Positions 11,488 through 20,463 of a DNA stretch of 64,000 bases are shown here, piece by piece. The position numbers were made by a program, and so were the translations under genes. How positions within the stretch are numbered: position 1 is the stretch's first letter; every line of letters starts with the position of its first letter. Source of the stretch: Stagonosporopsis chrysanthemi (taxonomy: Eukaryota; Ascomycota; Dothideomycetes; Pleosporales; Didymellaceae); NCBI GenBank assembly GCA_022560025.1, contig JAFISE010000006.1, positions 62,001-126,000 of the forward strand, written 5' to 3'. Below the pieces are notes generated by a model. That model did no database searches and was not told the DNA's origin. It worked only from the letters and a program-made list of their open reading frames with translations.

Positions 11488-13614
11488 TCAGTGCCCGGGT
11501 CCGTCCTCATCCCTCTCCCTGGCTCCGGGTTGCTCAACCTTCGTGGTCGGCGCTGGAGCTTCTTCGATCACTTCGTCGAAAAGCCCTCCCTCAGGATCCA
11601 TGCCCCTACCAACAGCACCCAGAATTCTGCCAGCGCGACGAAACTCATCACGGATCGTAACAATGCCGCGGTGGGTGACGGTCCTTGCGACATTATGGGT
11701 CACCTCAAAGGGATCCTCGATAGCAAAGAGATAGCGGTTGGTGACCTTCTTCTCTGCTGTGATGACGGTTGTGGCGCTGACCCAGCCCTTGTCCTGCTTT
11801 GAGAGGATTCCGCCAGGTGTGCGAAGAGAAAGCACCTCGGACGTCCAGTAGAAGTTGGTCTGGCGACCATAGTGGCCACCCTGTGATGCAAAGTAACGGA
11901 AGAAGCCACAAAGGAGTGATGCGAGCGGTTGGCGATTTTGTGTCAACCGGCCCTCTTGTGCTGCTCGATTGATCTCCTCCTCGTTACGCCAGAATCGTAC
12001 CTCAAAGCCGCTGATCGTCTTTGCATCCTTGAAGCGCTCGGCCAGAGAGCCTATGTCTGTTGCTTGTGGCAGGCAATGCTGCAAATTGGGGCAGACTGGT
12101 GGTGAGGCAACGTTGACAAGGTAATGGAGCACCATCAAGACCCAGCCATACGACGATAGCGTGCCCGAGTAAGAGCTGTTGATCTTGCGGCGCTTAGCCC
12201 AGGACTTGACAAACAAAACCATGGGTCGAACTCGAGGATCGGTCAAAGAGTAGCACCGGAGCATGTGAGTGTTATGAATGCCGAGGGGATTTGCAAAGTT
12301 GATATCGCACTGAACACCAACTCCAGTCTTCGGAAAGTCGAGGGGCCCGAGAACTTTCTCACGATGCCACTGCTTCTCCGACCGGTTCTGATGCTCCTTG
12401 TTCGTCGACGTGGTCGTCGTGGACTCGGTCGAATCTGCCTTTGATACGATGGGCAAGACTCCTCTTGGAATAGCTGACGCCGGTACAGCCGCATCATTCG
12501 GCTCATCGGACGTCACTCCAGGTACTTTCGTGTTCCCAGTCATAGCAAGGCCCGACCCTTGTCTAGTTTCCGTTTTTTCTCTTAGCTCTCCAATCTTCGA
12601 GGCTTGCCCGGCCTCGATCTCGCTTGCAGTCGAAGGCGGTGCTGTTGGCTCTACAGACTGTGGTGTTTGAGGGTACTTTTCTTCCTCGGAAAGACTCTCC
12701 CACTTCTTACGCTCTTCGTTTAGGGCGCTGTAGAGTGCATCTGTAGGTGTCTCGCAGACTTTCAGGATCGGAACACGTGTGCGAGTGAGCAGGCGGCCGC
12801 CCATCTTTGCATCGAGTACAGCCCGTTCAAGAAGACGGGGAATTCTGGGTCCCATATCCGTGTCGTCAGCTCGAGAAGGGTCGCACCACTGTGGAACAAC
12901 AGCAAGATCCATATCAGAGCCAGGCAGACCGAACCCTGAACCAAGACTGCCAAACGCCACTAAAGAAATATCCTTGATGTTGTTGAGATCTTCGCCACCC
13001 TGTTCAGAAAGCGCTTGCTGCATAATAACTTCCAACCCTTTCCTGAATGTGCTGTGCTTCGAGATTTCGACTTCGGTCATCTCAACCCTCGGCAGCTCGC
13101 GCTGGACGATTTCGTCCATGAAATGCACCTGTGCTGCTGTATCAATCCTCGGCTGGCTCTGATAGCCATTCTGAGCATATTGGGGTCGAGGATACGGGTG
13201 AGAGCCACCTCCCCTAGGTGCTTGCCCTGCTTGATTGAGCCCACCTTGTGGTCGCTGCGTAATCTGCGGCAAAGGTGCATCGTTTCGCTGCGACATATGG
13301 GCGGGGGTTTGGGGGTGTTGGTAGCGATTGCTCATGCCGTTATTGTAGGCATCAGGTCTACCACCGCGCGTAGATGATGATGCCATGTTCATGCCGTGTG
13401 ATGGAGCACCCCTAGTGTTATTGTGGTGAGCATAACCGCCACGATTAAACGGGCCATTACCACGATAGGAGCCGCCACGGCCTCGACCACGTCCTCGTTG
13501 CTGGCCCGGCTGGCTATCGTGGTGATTAGGTCCTCCAGCGATAGTCACATTTCCGAGTATCATGCCACGCAGCTGATCTTCAAGATCCTTCGTATTAGCT
13601 GGTGATTGACTCAT
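11488..13614 (-). CDS. Cid1-like RNA nucleotidyltransferase (poly(A)/poly(U) polymerase family)
   Basis: Intronless, 708 residues. Members of this family add A or U residues to RNA 3' ends in surveillance or decay. The first 160 residues are disordered and rich in Gly/Arg/Asn/Gln (RGRGRGRGGSYRGNG), a likely RNA-binding RGG region. The catalytic core starts with FGSLGSGFGLPGSDMDLAVV: the GS motif at 222-223 and the metal-binding Asp234 and Asp236. The third Asp is Asp437 in 'GVGVQCDINFANPLGIHN'. Between them lies a long Pro/Ser/Thr-rich insert (about 290-425), which is unusual for the core. The PAP-associated domain follows near 560-610 ('LASLLCGFFRYFAS'). Whether A or U is used cannot be told. 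It is divergent from TFIIF-alpha. Confidence 0.85.
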   Translation of the reverse strand: MSQSPANTKDLEDQLRGMILGNVTIAGGPNHHDSQPGQQRGRGRGRGGSYRGNGPFNRGGYAHHNNTRGAPSHGMNMASSSTRGGRPDAYNNGMSNRYQHPQTPAHMSQRNDAPLPQITQRPQGGLNQAGQAPRGGGSHPYPRPQYAQNGYQSQPRIDTAAQVHFMDEIVQRELPRVEMTEVEISKHSTFRKGLEVIMQQALSEQGGEDLNNIKDISLVAFGSLGSGFGLPGSDMDLAVVPQWCDPSRADDTDMGPRIPRLLERAVLDAKMGGRLLTRTRVPILKVCETPTDALYSALNEERKKWESLSEEEKYPQTPQSVEPTAPPSTASEIEAGQASKIGELREKTETRQGSGLAMTGNTKVPGVTSDEPNDAAVPASAIPRGVLPIVSKADSTESTTTTSTNKEHQNRSEKQWHREKVLGPLDFPKTGVGVQCDINFANPLGIHNTHMLRCYSLTDPRVRPMVLFVKSWAKRRKINSSYSGTLSSYGWVLMVLHYLVNVASPPVCPNLQHCLPQATDIGSLAERFKDAKTISGFEVRFWRNEEEINRAAQEGRLTQNRQPLASLLCGFFRYFASQGGHYGRQTNFYWTSEVLSLRTPGGILSKQDKGWVSATTVITAEKKVTNRYLFAIEDPFEVTHNVARTVTHRGIVTIRDEFRRAGRILGAVGRGMDPEGGLFDEVIEEAPAPTTKVEQPGARERDEDGPGH

Positions 13615-14195
13615 GATTATGATCGACTGCGGACTTGAACGAAGCTCTAGTCAGTGTTTGTTGACAGTAGAAACTGTTGATCGAACTTTATCTCATACAG
13701 CACCGAGTGACTGCTAATTGGTCGAAGTCAAATCTTCGCGATGTTGACCATGAGCTGCGCAGTCCGTGCTCAAGCTGTAGGAGCGGACCGTAGTGTGGTG
13801 TGCTTGGTGGTCCGTGAAAATGATGATGTTGTCGATTGACCTATGGCCATCAGAGGCGCACGCCACAGCTCGTGTACCGAGATCTTGAGACGTTCGATGC
13901 GCTGTGAGGCCGAGGTGTCTGCTGGTGCCGCCTTTGTTTTCTTCGCTGGAGCAAACAGACGCCTTTGCTCGTGGTGCACAAAGGCTGGGCGTGTTGCGCC
14001 GGAAGGACCGATGCCAAGCCGGAGATCCGCTAACGCTAGGCTGCTGGAGCTGGAGCGCGCTGGGACGTCACGGCTGAGCTCCATCGCCATTGTCTCGAAC
14101 AAAGGCTGACCTGTGCTGTCTTCACCATCGCCCACAACACACGTCCGGACCAACACATTCTTTTTTTGTAGTCTTAGCACGCACGCTCGTTCGCC
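13615..14195. promoter_or_regulatory. Divergent promoter region, nucleotidyltransferase / TFIIF-alpha
   Basis: 581 bp between two divergent start codons. A CT/T-rich patch just before the TFIIF ATG ('TTCTTTTTTTGTAGTC', 14157-14172) looks like a leader element. No specific operator was recognised. Confidence 0.5.
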
Positions 14196-16097
14196 ATGAG
14201 CAACCTGCCCACAGCGCCGCCGCAGCAGGCGCCGCCGCCTGCTGTTCCGAACGGCCAGCAGCCTCCAAAAATGAAACGACCACGTCCGAAAGAAGGCCCA
14301 CTGCGCGCGCCTCGTCGACCGCTTGCCAAGATTACGCGCCCTTTGGTGTCCCTGGCGCAGATGAATGAGTCCAACAAGCCCGCCGATGCCACTGTGCAAG
14401 GTGTGTCGCCAGCTGCGCTGCGACACGAGTACCAGCAGGCAGGCGCGACCAGCTTCCCTCTCGTCGTGACCCGCCGCGATCTCAAAGAACTTCGCCATCA
14501 CGTCATGCGACTCCAGAACAAGACGCACATCGATGTCCAGAACCCGGACCACTTCGCTACACCGATCCGCCTTCACCGTCGAGACCCTCGCGCGCCGCCC
14601 AGCGGTGCAGGCTCCCACTTCGAGGAGGAGGACACAAAGGAGGATTTGGAGGAGACCAAAGAGCGCGAACGGATCGAACAGCAGAGAGAAGAGCGTCGCA
14701 AGATTCGCGAGGAGAACCAGGCCAAGATCGCGCCCACGGGCAAGTCGAAGCCGCAGGCTTTCCAGAAGAAGACGGAACAAAAATACCGACCAGACGATAC
14801 ACCAGAAGCCAAGAAACGCCAGCTGCTGCGTTACGAGGAGACCTTACCCTGGCATCTTGAAGACTTCGAGAACAAGCAAACGTGGGTTGGCACGTACGAG
14901 TCAGAGCTTTCCGAGACACACGTTATGCTGTCCCAGAACTCGCAAGGCAATATTCAGCTAGCGCCCATCGAGCGATGGTACAGGTTCAACGTCAAGGGCA
15001 AAGTAAAGATTACAGGAGACGACACTGATAAGGTTATGTTCAAGGTTGAAAGGGTGCCTGGCTTTTTGAGAAATATTGAGCAGCGTGCCGAGGCAAGGGA
15101 AAAGGAGCACCACCAGCTCAAAGCCCGGAACCAGATGAGCACACGAGTGGGTGGTGGTGCAGATGACGAGGGCAGAATTCGTGCAGTCCGCAACCAAGAG
15201 GGCTACGTCAAGCGTGAAGCTGATGCTGATGATATCGACTTCAACCTTGAGGAAGACTTCGCTGATGATGAAGAGGGTCTGAACGGCTTGTTCGAGGGTG
15301 ATGAGGTGGACGTAAAGGAGGCTTCTGAGAAGCTTAAGCGAGACCAGCTGACCGCGTCGCTTTTCGTCGTTGACGAGAAGAAGATACAGGAAGAAGAAGA
15401 GCGTGCGGAGATGGAGGCGGAGATGGCCAAGGAGCTTGAAAGAGGTCTCAGGAAAACGCTTGTTAAGCGCGGGAAGCTCTACGACTACGCTGAAAGTGAT
15501 ATGTCCGAGGAATCAGAGACCGACAGCGAGACCGAACGCCAGCGTGCGAAGGAAGAAGAGGAGAAGAAGGCTGCTGAAGCCAAAGCTGCAGAAACCGGCA
15601 ACGCACCGTCAGGCACCTCAAGTAAAGGTACCAACACGCCTCTTGGCTCGAGTACGCCATCCGGCACCCACAAGCCTATCGACAAGCTCAAGTCGAAAAA
15701 GCGACCTAACTCGGAGATGTCTGAGGCTAGTGGCAACGAATCTTCGCGGATCAAGAAGAAGAAGAAGAACAAGCTCAATGTTGTCCTCGGCAGCGGCTCT
15801 CCTACCGCATCTGCGAGCACCAGTCGTGCTGGCAGCCCCGTACCTGGCTCTCCTGCCCCTAGCCAATCCAAGCTTCCGTCCGCCAAGGAGATTTACGACT
15901 CCTTGCCGCCACAAGGAATGGGTATCCAGGCCCTTATTGGCATGTTTAAGGGACGTGTGGACAAGGACAACTCCAAAATTTTCATCTCCATTGTCAAGGC
16001 CGTCTCGAGCTTCGACAACCAGAGAAAGTGGCTCACGCCCCTGCCGCAGATGCCGAGCGAGGAGAGCATCAACGAGAAGCTCAACAAGAAGCAGTAG
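14196..16097 (+). CDS. TFG1: Transcription initiation factor IIF, alpha (large) subunit
   Basis: Single open frame of 633 residues if read to the first stop. TFIIF-alpha (RAP74) binds RNA polymerase II with TFIIF-beta and helps promoter escape. The dimerisation region contains 'TSFPLVVTRRDLKELRHHVMRL' and, further on, 'ETLPWHLEDFENKQTWVGTYE' and 'IERWYRFNVKGKVKI', which are the family signatures. A long charged middle part (about 330-560) is rich in Glu, Lys and Ser. The last 75 residues form a winged-helix-like C-terminal domain (about 560-620, ending in RKWLTPLP). The stop at 16095-16097 lies inside a possible 70-nt intron (GTAGTG at 16094 to TTGCAG at 16163). Splicing it would continue in frame to 16560 and give 764 residues with a second copy of that domain. 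The ATG is the first in frame and follows a T-rich leader. Confidence 0.9.
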   Translation: MSNLPTAPPQQAPPPAVPNGQQPPKMKRPRPKEGPLRAPRRPLAKITRPLVSLAQMNESNKPADATVQGVSPAALRHEYQQAGATSFPLVVTRRDLKELRHHVMRLQNKTHIDVQNPDHFATPIRLHRRDPRAPPSGAGSHFEEEDTKEDLEETKERERIEQQREERRKIREENQAKIAPTGKSKPQAFQKKTEQKYRPDDTPEAKKRQLLRYEETLPWHLEDFENKQTWVGTYESELSETHVMLSQNSQGNIQLAPIERWYRFNVKGKVKITGDDTDKVMFKVERVPGFLRNIEQRAEAREKEHHQLKARNQMSTRVGGGADDEGRIRAVRNQEGYVKREADADDIDFNLEEDFADDEEGLNGLFEGDEVDVKEASEKLKRDQLTASLFVVDEKKIQEEEERAEMEAEMAKELERGLRKTLVKRGKLYDYAESDMSEESETDSETERQRAKEEEEKKAAEAKAAETGNAPSGTSSKGTNTPLGSSTPSGTHKPIDKLKSKKRPNSEMSEASGNESSRIKKKKKNKLNVVLGSGSPTASASTSRAGSPVPGSPAPSQSKLPSAKEIYDSLPPQGMGIQALIGMFKGRVDKDNSKIFISIVKAVSSFDNQRKWLTPLPQMPSEESINEKLNKKQ

Positions 16098-16163
16098 TGT
16101 GCTCTGGGGGCATCGAAGGCGGCCTCGATTCCGAGTCGCAATGGGACTGAGGATGCATTGCAG

Positions 16164-16560
16164 GACCCCTCTCAGTGTGGCCCCTGAGATGGCCACCAAG
16201 CTTCCCTCTATCGAAGAGATGTGGAGCGCTGTACCTCGACGAGGAATCCACCTTGATGACTTTACCCAAACATTTACAGGTCGCATTCACAAGGCGACCT
16301 CCAAACTACTCATTTCGCGCATGAAGGCCTTGTTTTCGTACGACCTCGATAGAAGATGGCTTACTCCGTTTCCGGGAGTCCTGACCCATCAATCCGTTTC
16401 CAGCAGAGAAACAACGCGCACTGGAGAAGAAACTGTGAGCCCGGACGACAGCTCCGAATCCGAGGCAGACGAGGATGCGGGACTGCGCGACCGACGTATC
16501 AGTGCTGCAGCTATGGGTCGCTCTTCATACTGGAAATTGTACAGGCACAAACCGGCGTGA
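16164..16560 (+). CDS. Second TFIIF-alpha C-terminal-like domain (3' exon or separate small gene)
   Basis: Directly after the TFIIF-alpha stop an open frame encodes a 61-residue block (nt 16201-16383) that aligns without gaps to TFIIF-alpha residues 560-620, with 24 identical positions by hand count, including 'GR..K..SK..IS..KA' and 'R.WLTP.P'. It is followed by an acidic Ser/Glu tail and 'MGRSSYWKLYRHKPA'. Two readings are possible. In one it is the last exon of TFIIF-alpha, joined by a GT-AG intron 16094-16163 that removes the stop and keeps the frame (CA|G ACC). In the other it is a stand-alone protein starting at ATG 16189 (context GAGATGGCC, 123 residues) or 16141. The donor GTAGTG is weak, so alternative splicing would be plausible. 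The homology is seen; the expression mode is inferred. Confidence 0.7.
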
Positions 16561-16948
16561 GCTCGCTCGTCTGAGTGAGTCGATTGATGCTGCGGTCTGT
16601 GTGCAGATGGTTGAGCAGATTTTGACGTGGGTGTTCCTGGATCTGCGGTTTCTGAATAGATGTCATAGAATCGAATAGCATTTCATGCGCCAAAACTTTG
16701 CGACAAGTGTTGACCCTGCTTATAGTCAATCGAACGCGCTTTCGTTTGATCGTAGTGTGAAGAAAAGACGACAGAATAGTTATTCGTGAAAAAGTCGAGG
16801 TTGATATGTGCTATCTAGGTGGATGGTCTATAGCAGCCAAATACCATATCACACATGAAGTATCCTTATCCAAACATCAAGACGCCGTGACCATGCTATG
16901 CCGCCCAAATATCCCATGTATCCCTCACTGCGCAATGCAGCATCTATC
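16561..16948. other. Convergent intergenic spacer
   Basis: 3' flanks of the TFIIF region (+) and UBC6 (-). No other feature seen. Confidence 0.5.
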
Positions 16949-17779
16949 CTACGACGCGGTTGCTACAGCGCCGTCGCCCAAGACCCTAGCCACCAGAATG
17001 TATATCAGGATGCCGCCGAGGATGAGCTTCCACTTGTTCCTGCTCAGGTAGCCCTGTCCGGCTTCCCTCGCAATCTGCGCATCCTGCACGACCGTCGATG
17101 CGCTCCCGTTCGGCCTACGCCGCAGCCCCGCGACCTCGGGTGGGCAATGTGCTGGTGCAGCGGGCTGTGCAGCGCGCGGCAGACCCGTGGCAGCGTCGAT
17201 GTTCTTCTCCTTCATCCACTTGAGGTTCTCCTCGTCGACCTCGGGCCACTCCAGGCGGAACTTGGCGCCGCCGTCGCCGGCCTTGATGCCGCCAATGCCG
17301 CGCGAGGTTGCGCTCGGCGGGCCCGTCTGCTTCGATCCGCCGCCGGTGCTGTTCCACCAGCGCGTGCGCTGGGCAAACAGTTTGCGCTCGTGCTCGCTGG
17401 CGCGCACGCTGCCGGTTGTCATCTCCTCGCTCGTCATGAAGCTCAGCAGGCCGGTCAGGATGGTGCTGACTTCCCACGCCGGGTTGAAGCTCTTGGGGTG
17501 GAAGTCGGAGATGCTGAGGCACAGGCGGGTGCTGGGCTGGAAGCGGCCGGACGGCGTGTGCATGCGGATGGCGGGCGGGGCGAAGGGGTAGTCGGGCGGG
17601 AACATGAGCGTGCCCCAGTACTGGCCGCCTTCGTACGGGGTCTCGGGCGGGCCGGTCAGGATGTAGTGCCACTCGAGGATGTTCTTCTCTGAGGGGTGGG
17701 CGACGATGTAGGGCGGTGGGGACTTGGCGATGGCGGCGTACTCCTTGGTGAGGCGCTTGGTTGCTGCCGGCGTGGCCAT
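16949..17779 (-). CDS. UBC6: Ubiquitin-conjugating enzyme E2, tail-anchored Ubc6 type
   Basis: Intronless, 276 residues. Ubc6 is the ER-membrane E2 that works with Doa10 in ER-associated degradation. The UBC fold is complete: 'NILEWHYILTGPPETPYEGG', 'YPFAPPAIRMHTPSGRF', then the active-site Cys87 in 'STRLCLSISDFHP' (the same residue number as in yeast Ubc6) and 'WEVSTILTGLLSFM'. A spacer of about 100 residues leads to the C-terminal membrane anchor KWKLILGGILIYILVARVL, with only a few residues after it, as in a tail-anchored protein. The ATG at 17779 starts MATPAATKRLTKEY, the normal N-terminus. The frame stays open upstream through the (TGTGGTTG)n repeat, giving a meaningless His/Thr/Gln/Pro repeat which I exclude. 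The next gene, SAM50, is divergent. Confidence 0.93.
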   Translation of the reverse strand: MATPAATKRLTKEYAAIAKSPPPYIVAHPSEKNILEWHYILTGPPETPYEGGQYWGTLMFPPDYPFAPPAIRMHTPSGRFQPSTRLCLSISDFHPKSFNPAWEVSTILTGLLSFMTSEEMTTGSVRASEHERKLFAQRTRWWNSTGGGSKQTGPPSATSRGIGGIKAGDGGAKFRLEWPEVDEENLKWMKEKNIDAATGLPRAAQPAAPAHCPPEVAGLRRRPNGSASTVVQDAQIAREAGQGYLSRNKWKLILGGILIYILVARVLGDGAVATAS

Positions 17780-17782
17780 GAT

Positions 17783-17889
17783 GTGTGGTTGTGTGGTTGT
17801 GTGGTTGTGTGGTTGTGTGGTTGTGTGGTTGTGTGGTTGTGTGGTTGTGTGGTTGTGTGGTTGTGTGGTTGTGTGGTTGTGTGGTTGTG
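17783..17889 (+). repeat. Minisatellite, 8-bp unit TGTGGTTG
   Basis: About 13 nearly perfect copies of an 8-bp G/T-only unit immediately upstream of the UBC6 ATG (in its 5' leader or promoter), running into the N gap. The true length is unknown. Confidence 0.95.
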
Positions 17890-17986
17890 NNNNNNNNNNN
17901 NNNNNNNNNNNNNNNNNNNNNNNNNNNNNNNNNNNNNNNNNNNNNNNNNNNNNNNNNNNNNNNNNNNNNNNNNNNNNNNNNNNNNN
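17890..17986. other. Assembly gap (97 N)
   Basis: Run of N between two different 8-bp tandem repeats. The gap size may be an estimate. Confidence 0.99.
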
Positions 17987-18060
17987 GTGTGAGTGTGTGA
18001 GTGTGTGAGTGTGTGAGTGTGTGAGTGTGTGAGTGTGTGAGTGTGTGAGTGTGTGGGTGT
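17987..18060 (+). repeat. Minisatellite, 8-bp unit TGTGAGTG
   Basis: About 8 copies of TGTGAGTG right of the gap, decaying into GTGTGGGTGTGTGGTGTATGTG by about 18080. The unit differs from the left array at two bases (GAG against GGT), so the transition between the arrays is hidden in the gap. Confidence 0.95.
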
Positions 18061-18080
18061 GTGGTGTATGTGTGGTGTGT

Positions 18081-18441
18081 GTAGGGTAGGGCAAGAAGCT
18101 AGTGGGAGATGGGCGCAATGCAGCCGCCTATATGTTGGTAACGCTGCAGGCAAACCTTGGGTGGACAAAGAAGGGTATCTCGCAAGTAGGACAGAGGAAA
18201 ACAATAGAACAAGGCAAACGACAACCAAGGTGACCCGTAGAGCGACGCTCTGGTTGTGGGCTGGCGAAAGGGAAGAGCGAACGGGGCGATTACAAGAGTG
18301 AGCGTGTGGAAGGCACGGCGGAGATGGAGTGTGGTCGAAGTCCGGGGGGGCGGTGGGCACGTGCGCGATGATGGCACTGGTCAATCTTCAATCTTCCTGT
18401 GCTGGTGCCAAGACCGCAAGCTGCAACCCGCAACAGCTCCC
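18081..18441. promoter_or_regulatory. SAM50-side promoter region
   Basis: Non-repetitive part of the spacer between the divergent UBC6 and SAM50 genes, about 360 bp. No gene and no recognised binding site. Confidence 0.5.
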
Positions 18442-20066
18442 ATGGCGTCGCCAATTGAAGACGATGTGCGTCCCGCCGACGCAAACTGCCCGGGCCCCTG
18501 ACTGACGCTGCCGCAGGTCTTCGCCAGGCTCAAGAACAAGACCGACTCGGCCGAGCTGAAGCGCCAGCAGGACGAGCTCAATGCGCGCCTGTCCGCGCAG
18601 CACCAGAAGTCGCAGGAGCGCCTGGCCGAGCTGGTACGGCCCGCCCATGGCACGAACAGGCCCAGCAGCTGACGCCTCCACAGGTCGAGGACAACACGTC
18701 GCTGCCCGTGACCATCTCGTCGGTCCGCGTCCTGCACGCCAGCCGCACGCGCCGCGGCTTCCTCGAGAAGGTCGTCAACCCCATCCTGAGCGCCGGCCGC
18801 GACGAGTCGTACACGTTGGAAGAGGCGCTGAAGGAGGTCGGCACCGCGACCGACAAGCTGAACCGCTTCGGCATCTTCAAGTCGCCCATCTCCGTCTTCC
18901 TCGACCGCCCGGACCCCACCAACGCTGCCTCGTCGCCCACCGACGTCGACGTCTACATCTCTGCCCACGAGCGCGGCAACTACACCATCAAGACGGGCAC
19001 TGAGGCGGGCGCCTCCGAGGCCGATGCCTACGTCAACGCCGAGCTGCGCAACCTGTTCGGTGGAGCCGAGACGCTCAACGCTCATGGATCGCTGGGCACG
19101 CGCACACGCTCTGCCTACTCTCTCGCATTCGACACACCCATTCTGGCCAACCCCGACTTCAAGTGGCAGGTCAACGGCTTCGCGAGCTCCGTGCTGAAGA
19201 GCTGGGCGAGCCACGAGGAGGTCCAGAAGGGCGCCAACACCAAGCTCCTCTGGCGCTCCAAGACGGGCCACGAGCACGCCTTTGGCTACTCTGGCATCTG
19301 GCGACAGGTCACCTCGCTCGCCGAAAATGCATCGCCCACCGTCCGCGCCGACGCCGGCGACTCGTTCAAGTCCAGCATCACCCACACCTGGACCAACGAC
19401 AAGCGCGACTACCCGCTGCTGCCCTCGAGCGGCTACCTGATGAAGACCGTCTCCGAGCTCGCTGGCTTCTCCGTTCTGGGCGGCGACGCATCCTTCTTCA
19501 AGACCGAAGCCGAGTCGCAGCTCGCCCTCCCCTTCGGCAGTACAGGCATCACCCTGACCGCCGGTCTGCGCGGCGGCCTGCTGTACCCCCTCGCCAACGG
19601 CGCCAGTGCCCAGCCCCAGGCCAGCACGATAAATGACCGTTTCCAGCTCGGCGGGCCCAATAGCGTGCGCGGATTCCGCCTCGGCGGCCTCGGACCCCAC
19701 GACGGCGCTGATGCCGTTGGCGGCGACGTCTTCGCTGCTGGTGGCGCCTCGCTCCTCTTCCCCATCCCCCGCGTCGGCAAGGAGACACCACTGCGTCTGC
19801 AGGCGTTTGTCAACGGCGGCCGCCTCCTTGCGCTCAAGGGCGCCAAGTCAGAAGACGGTAGCTTCGCCGGCGACGCAAGAGAGAGCCTCAAGAAGACCCT
19901 CAGGGACTTGAAGGAGGAGCTGCCCAGTGCTGCTGCCGGTGTTGGGCTCGTGTACGCGCACCCCATTGCGCGCTTCGAGATCAACTTCTCGCTGCCGCTG
20001 GTCATGCGCAAGGAGGAGCAGGGGCGGAAGGGGCTGAGCTTTGGCGTGGGCATTGAGTTCTTGTAG
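18442..20066 (+). CDS. SAM50: Mitochondrial outer-membrane beta-barrel assembly protein Sam50 (Omp85/BamA family)
   Basis: Exons 18442-18465, 18517-18633 and 18684-20066; introns 51 nt (GTGCGT...CCGCAG) and 50 nt (GTACGG...CCACAG), both with CTGAC branches; 507 residues. Sam50 (Tob55) is the channel of the SAM complex that folds beta-barrel proteins into the mitochondrial outer membrane. Exon 2 encodes a charged helix. Exon 3 holds the POTRA-like N-terminal domain ('VTISSVRVLHASRTRRGFL') and the barrel. Near residue 375 the conserved loop-6 motif appears as 'NSVRGFRLGGLGP'. The protein ends in 'LSFGVGIEFL', the expected C-terminal beta-signal. The 8-codon first exon is supported by frame and splice signals and by the lack of an ATG in exon 2. 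GC content is high with C-ending codons. Confidence 0.92.
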
Positions 20067-20211
20067 AGCGTGAAGTAAGGTTAGTTCAGCGAGGTGTAGA
20101 TACGGGGTGTAGTGTACTAGTATTAGACAGCTAGCTATGTGAGATTTCTTCCATACCACGACCTCGTCTCGCAGTGTTGACGCTCAAACACCTATCGCGC
20201 GCACTCTCCCA

Positions 20212-20400
20212 TCAACTGTCCATCCAAAACTTCCGCCACCACACCGTCTCCGCATCCAGAAACCACGGGCTCACACTCGCCACCAGCTCGTCGGGCGACG
20301 GCATCCGCCGCGCCTCGAGGTAGCTCAGCGCCATGACGAAGTTGTCGCAGATGGTCAGGCTGGTGCGCGCGAACACGCTGTGCGAGACTGGGTGCGGCAT
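20212..20400 (-). CDS. Small hypothetical protein (62 residues)
   Basis: Short frame from ATG 20400 (context GCCGATGCC) to the stop at 20212, 145 bp from the convergent SAM50 stop. The sequence (VFARTSLTICDNFVMALSYL, then PSPDELVASVSPWFLDAETVW) has coding-like composition: C/G-ending codons, helical periodicity and a Trp-rich end. The same frame is open upstream to 20463, and a CTGAC-GTTAG sequence near 20422-20432 could be an acceptor for an upstream exon. No family recognised. It could be a genuine small gene or the last exon of a longer one. Confidence 0.4.
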   Translation of the reverse strand: MPHPVSHSVFARTSLTICDNFVMALSYLEARRMPSPDELVASVSPWFLDAETVWWRKFWMDS

Positions 20401-20463
20401 CGGCAATGCATGAGGATGCCTAACGCCTGACGCCTGAATTCCGGTGTCGTGGGGTTTGGTCAA

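Noticed and set aside
13770..14780. 336-residue open frame on the - strand
   Set aside because: Antisense shadow of TFIIF-alpha plus its leader; Leu/Arg-rich with no family pattern.
15370..16140. Upstream part of the + strand frame that contains the second TFIIF domain
   Set aside because: Before about 16140 it is only the shifted frame of TFIIF-alpha (Arg/Ser-rich); only the part after the stop is homologous to a protein.
17780..18118. His/Thr/Gln/Pro-repeat N-terminal extension of Ubc6
   Set aside because: It is a translation of the minisatellite and the gap; the normal Ubc6 start lies at 17779.
18381..19700. 439-residue open frame on the - strand
   Set aside because: Antisense to SAM50; produced by the high GC3 of that gene.
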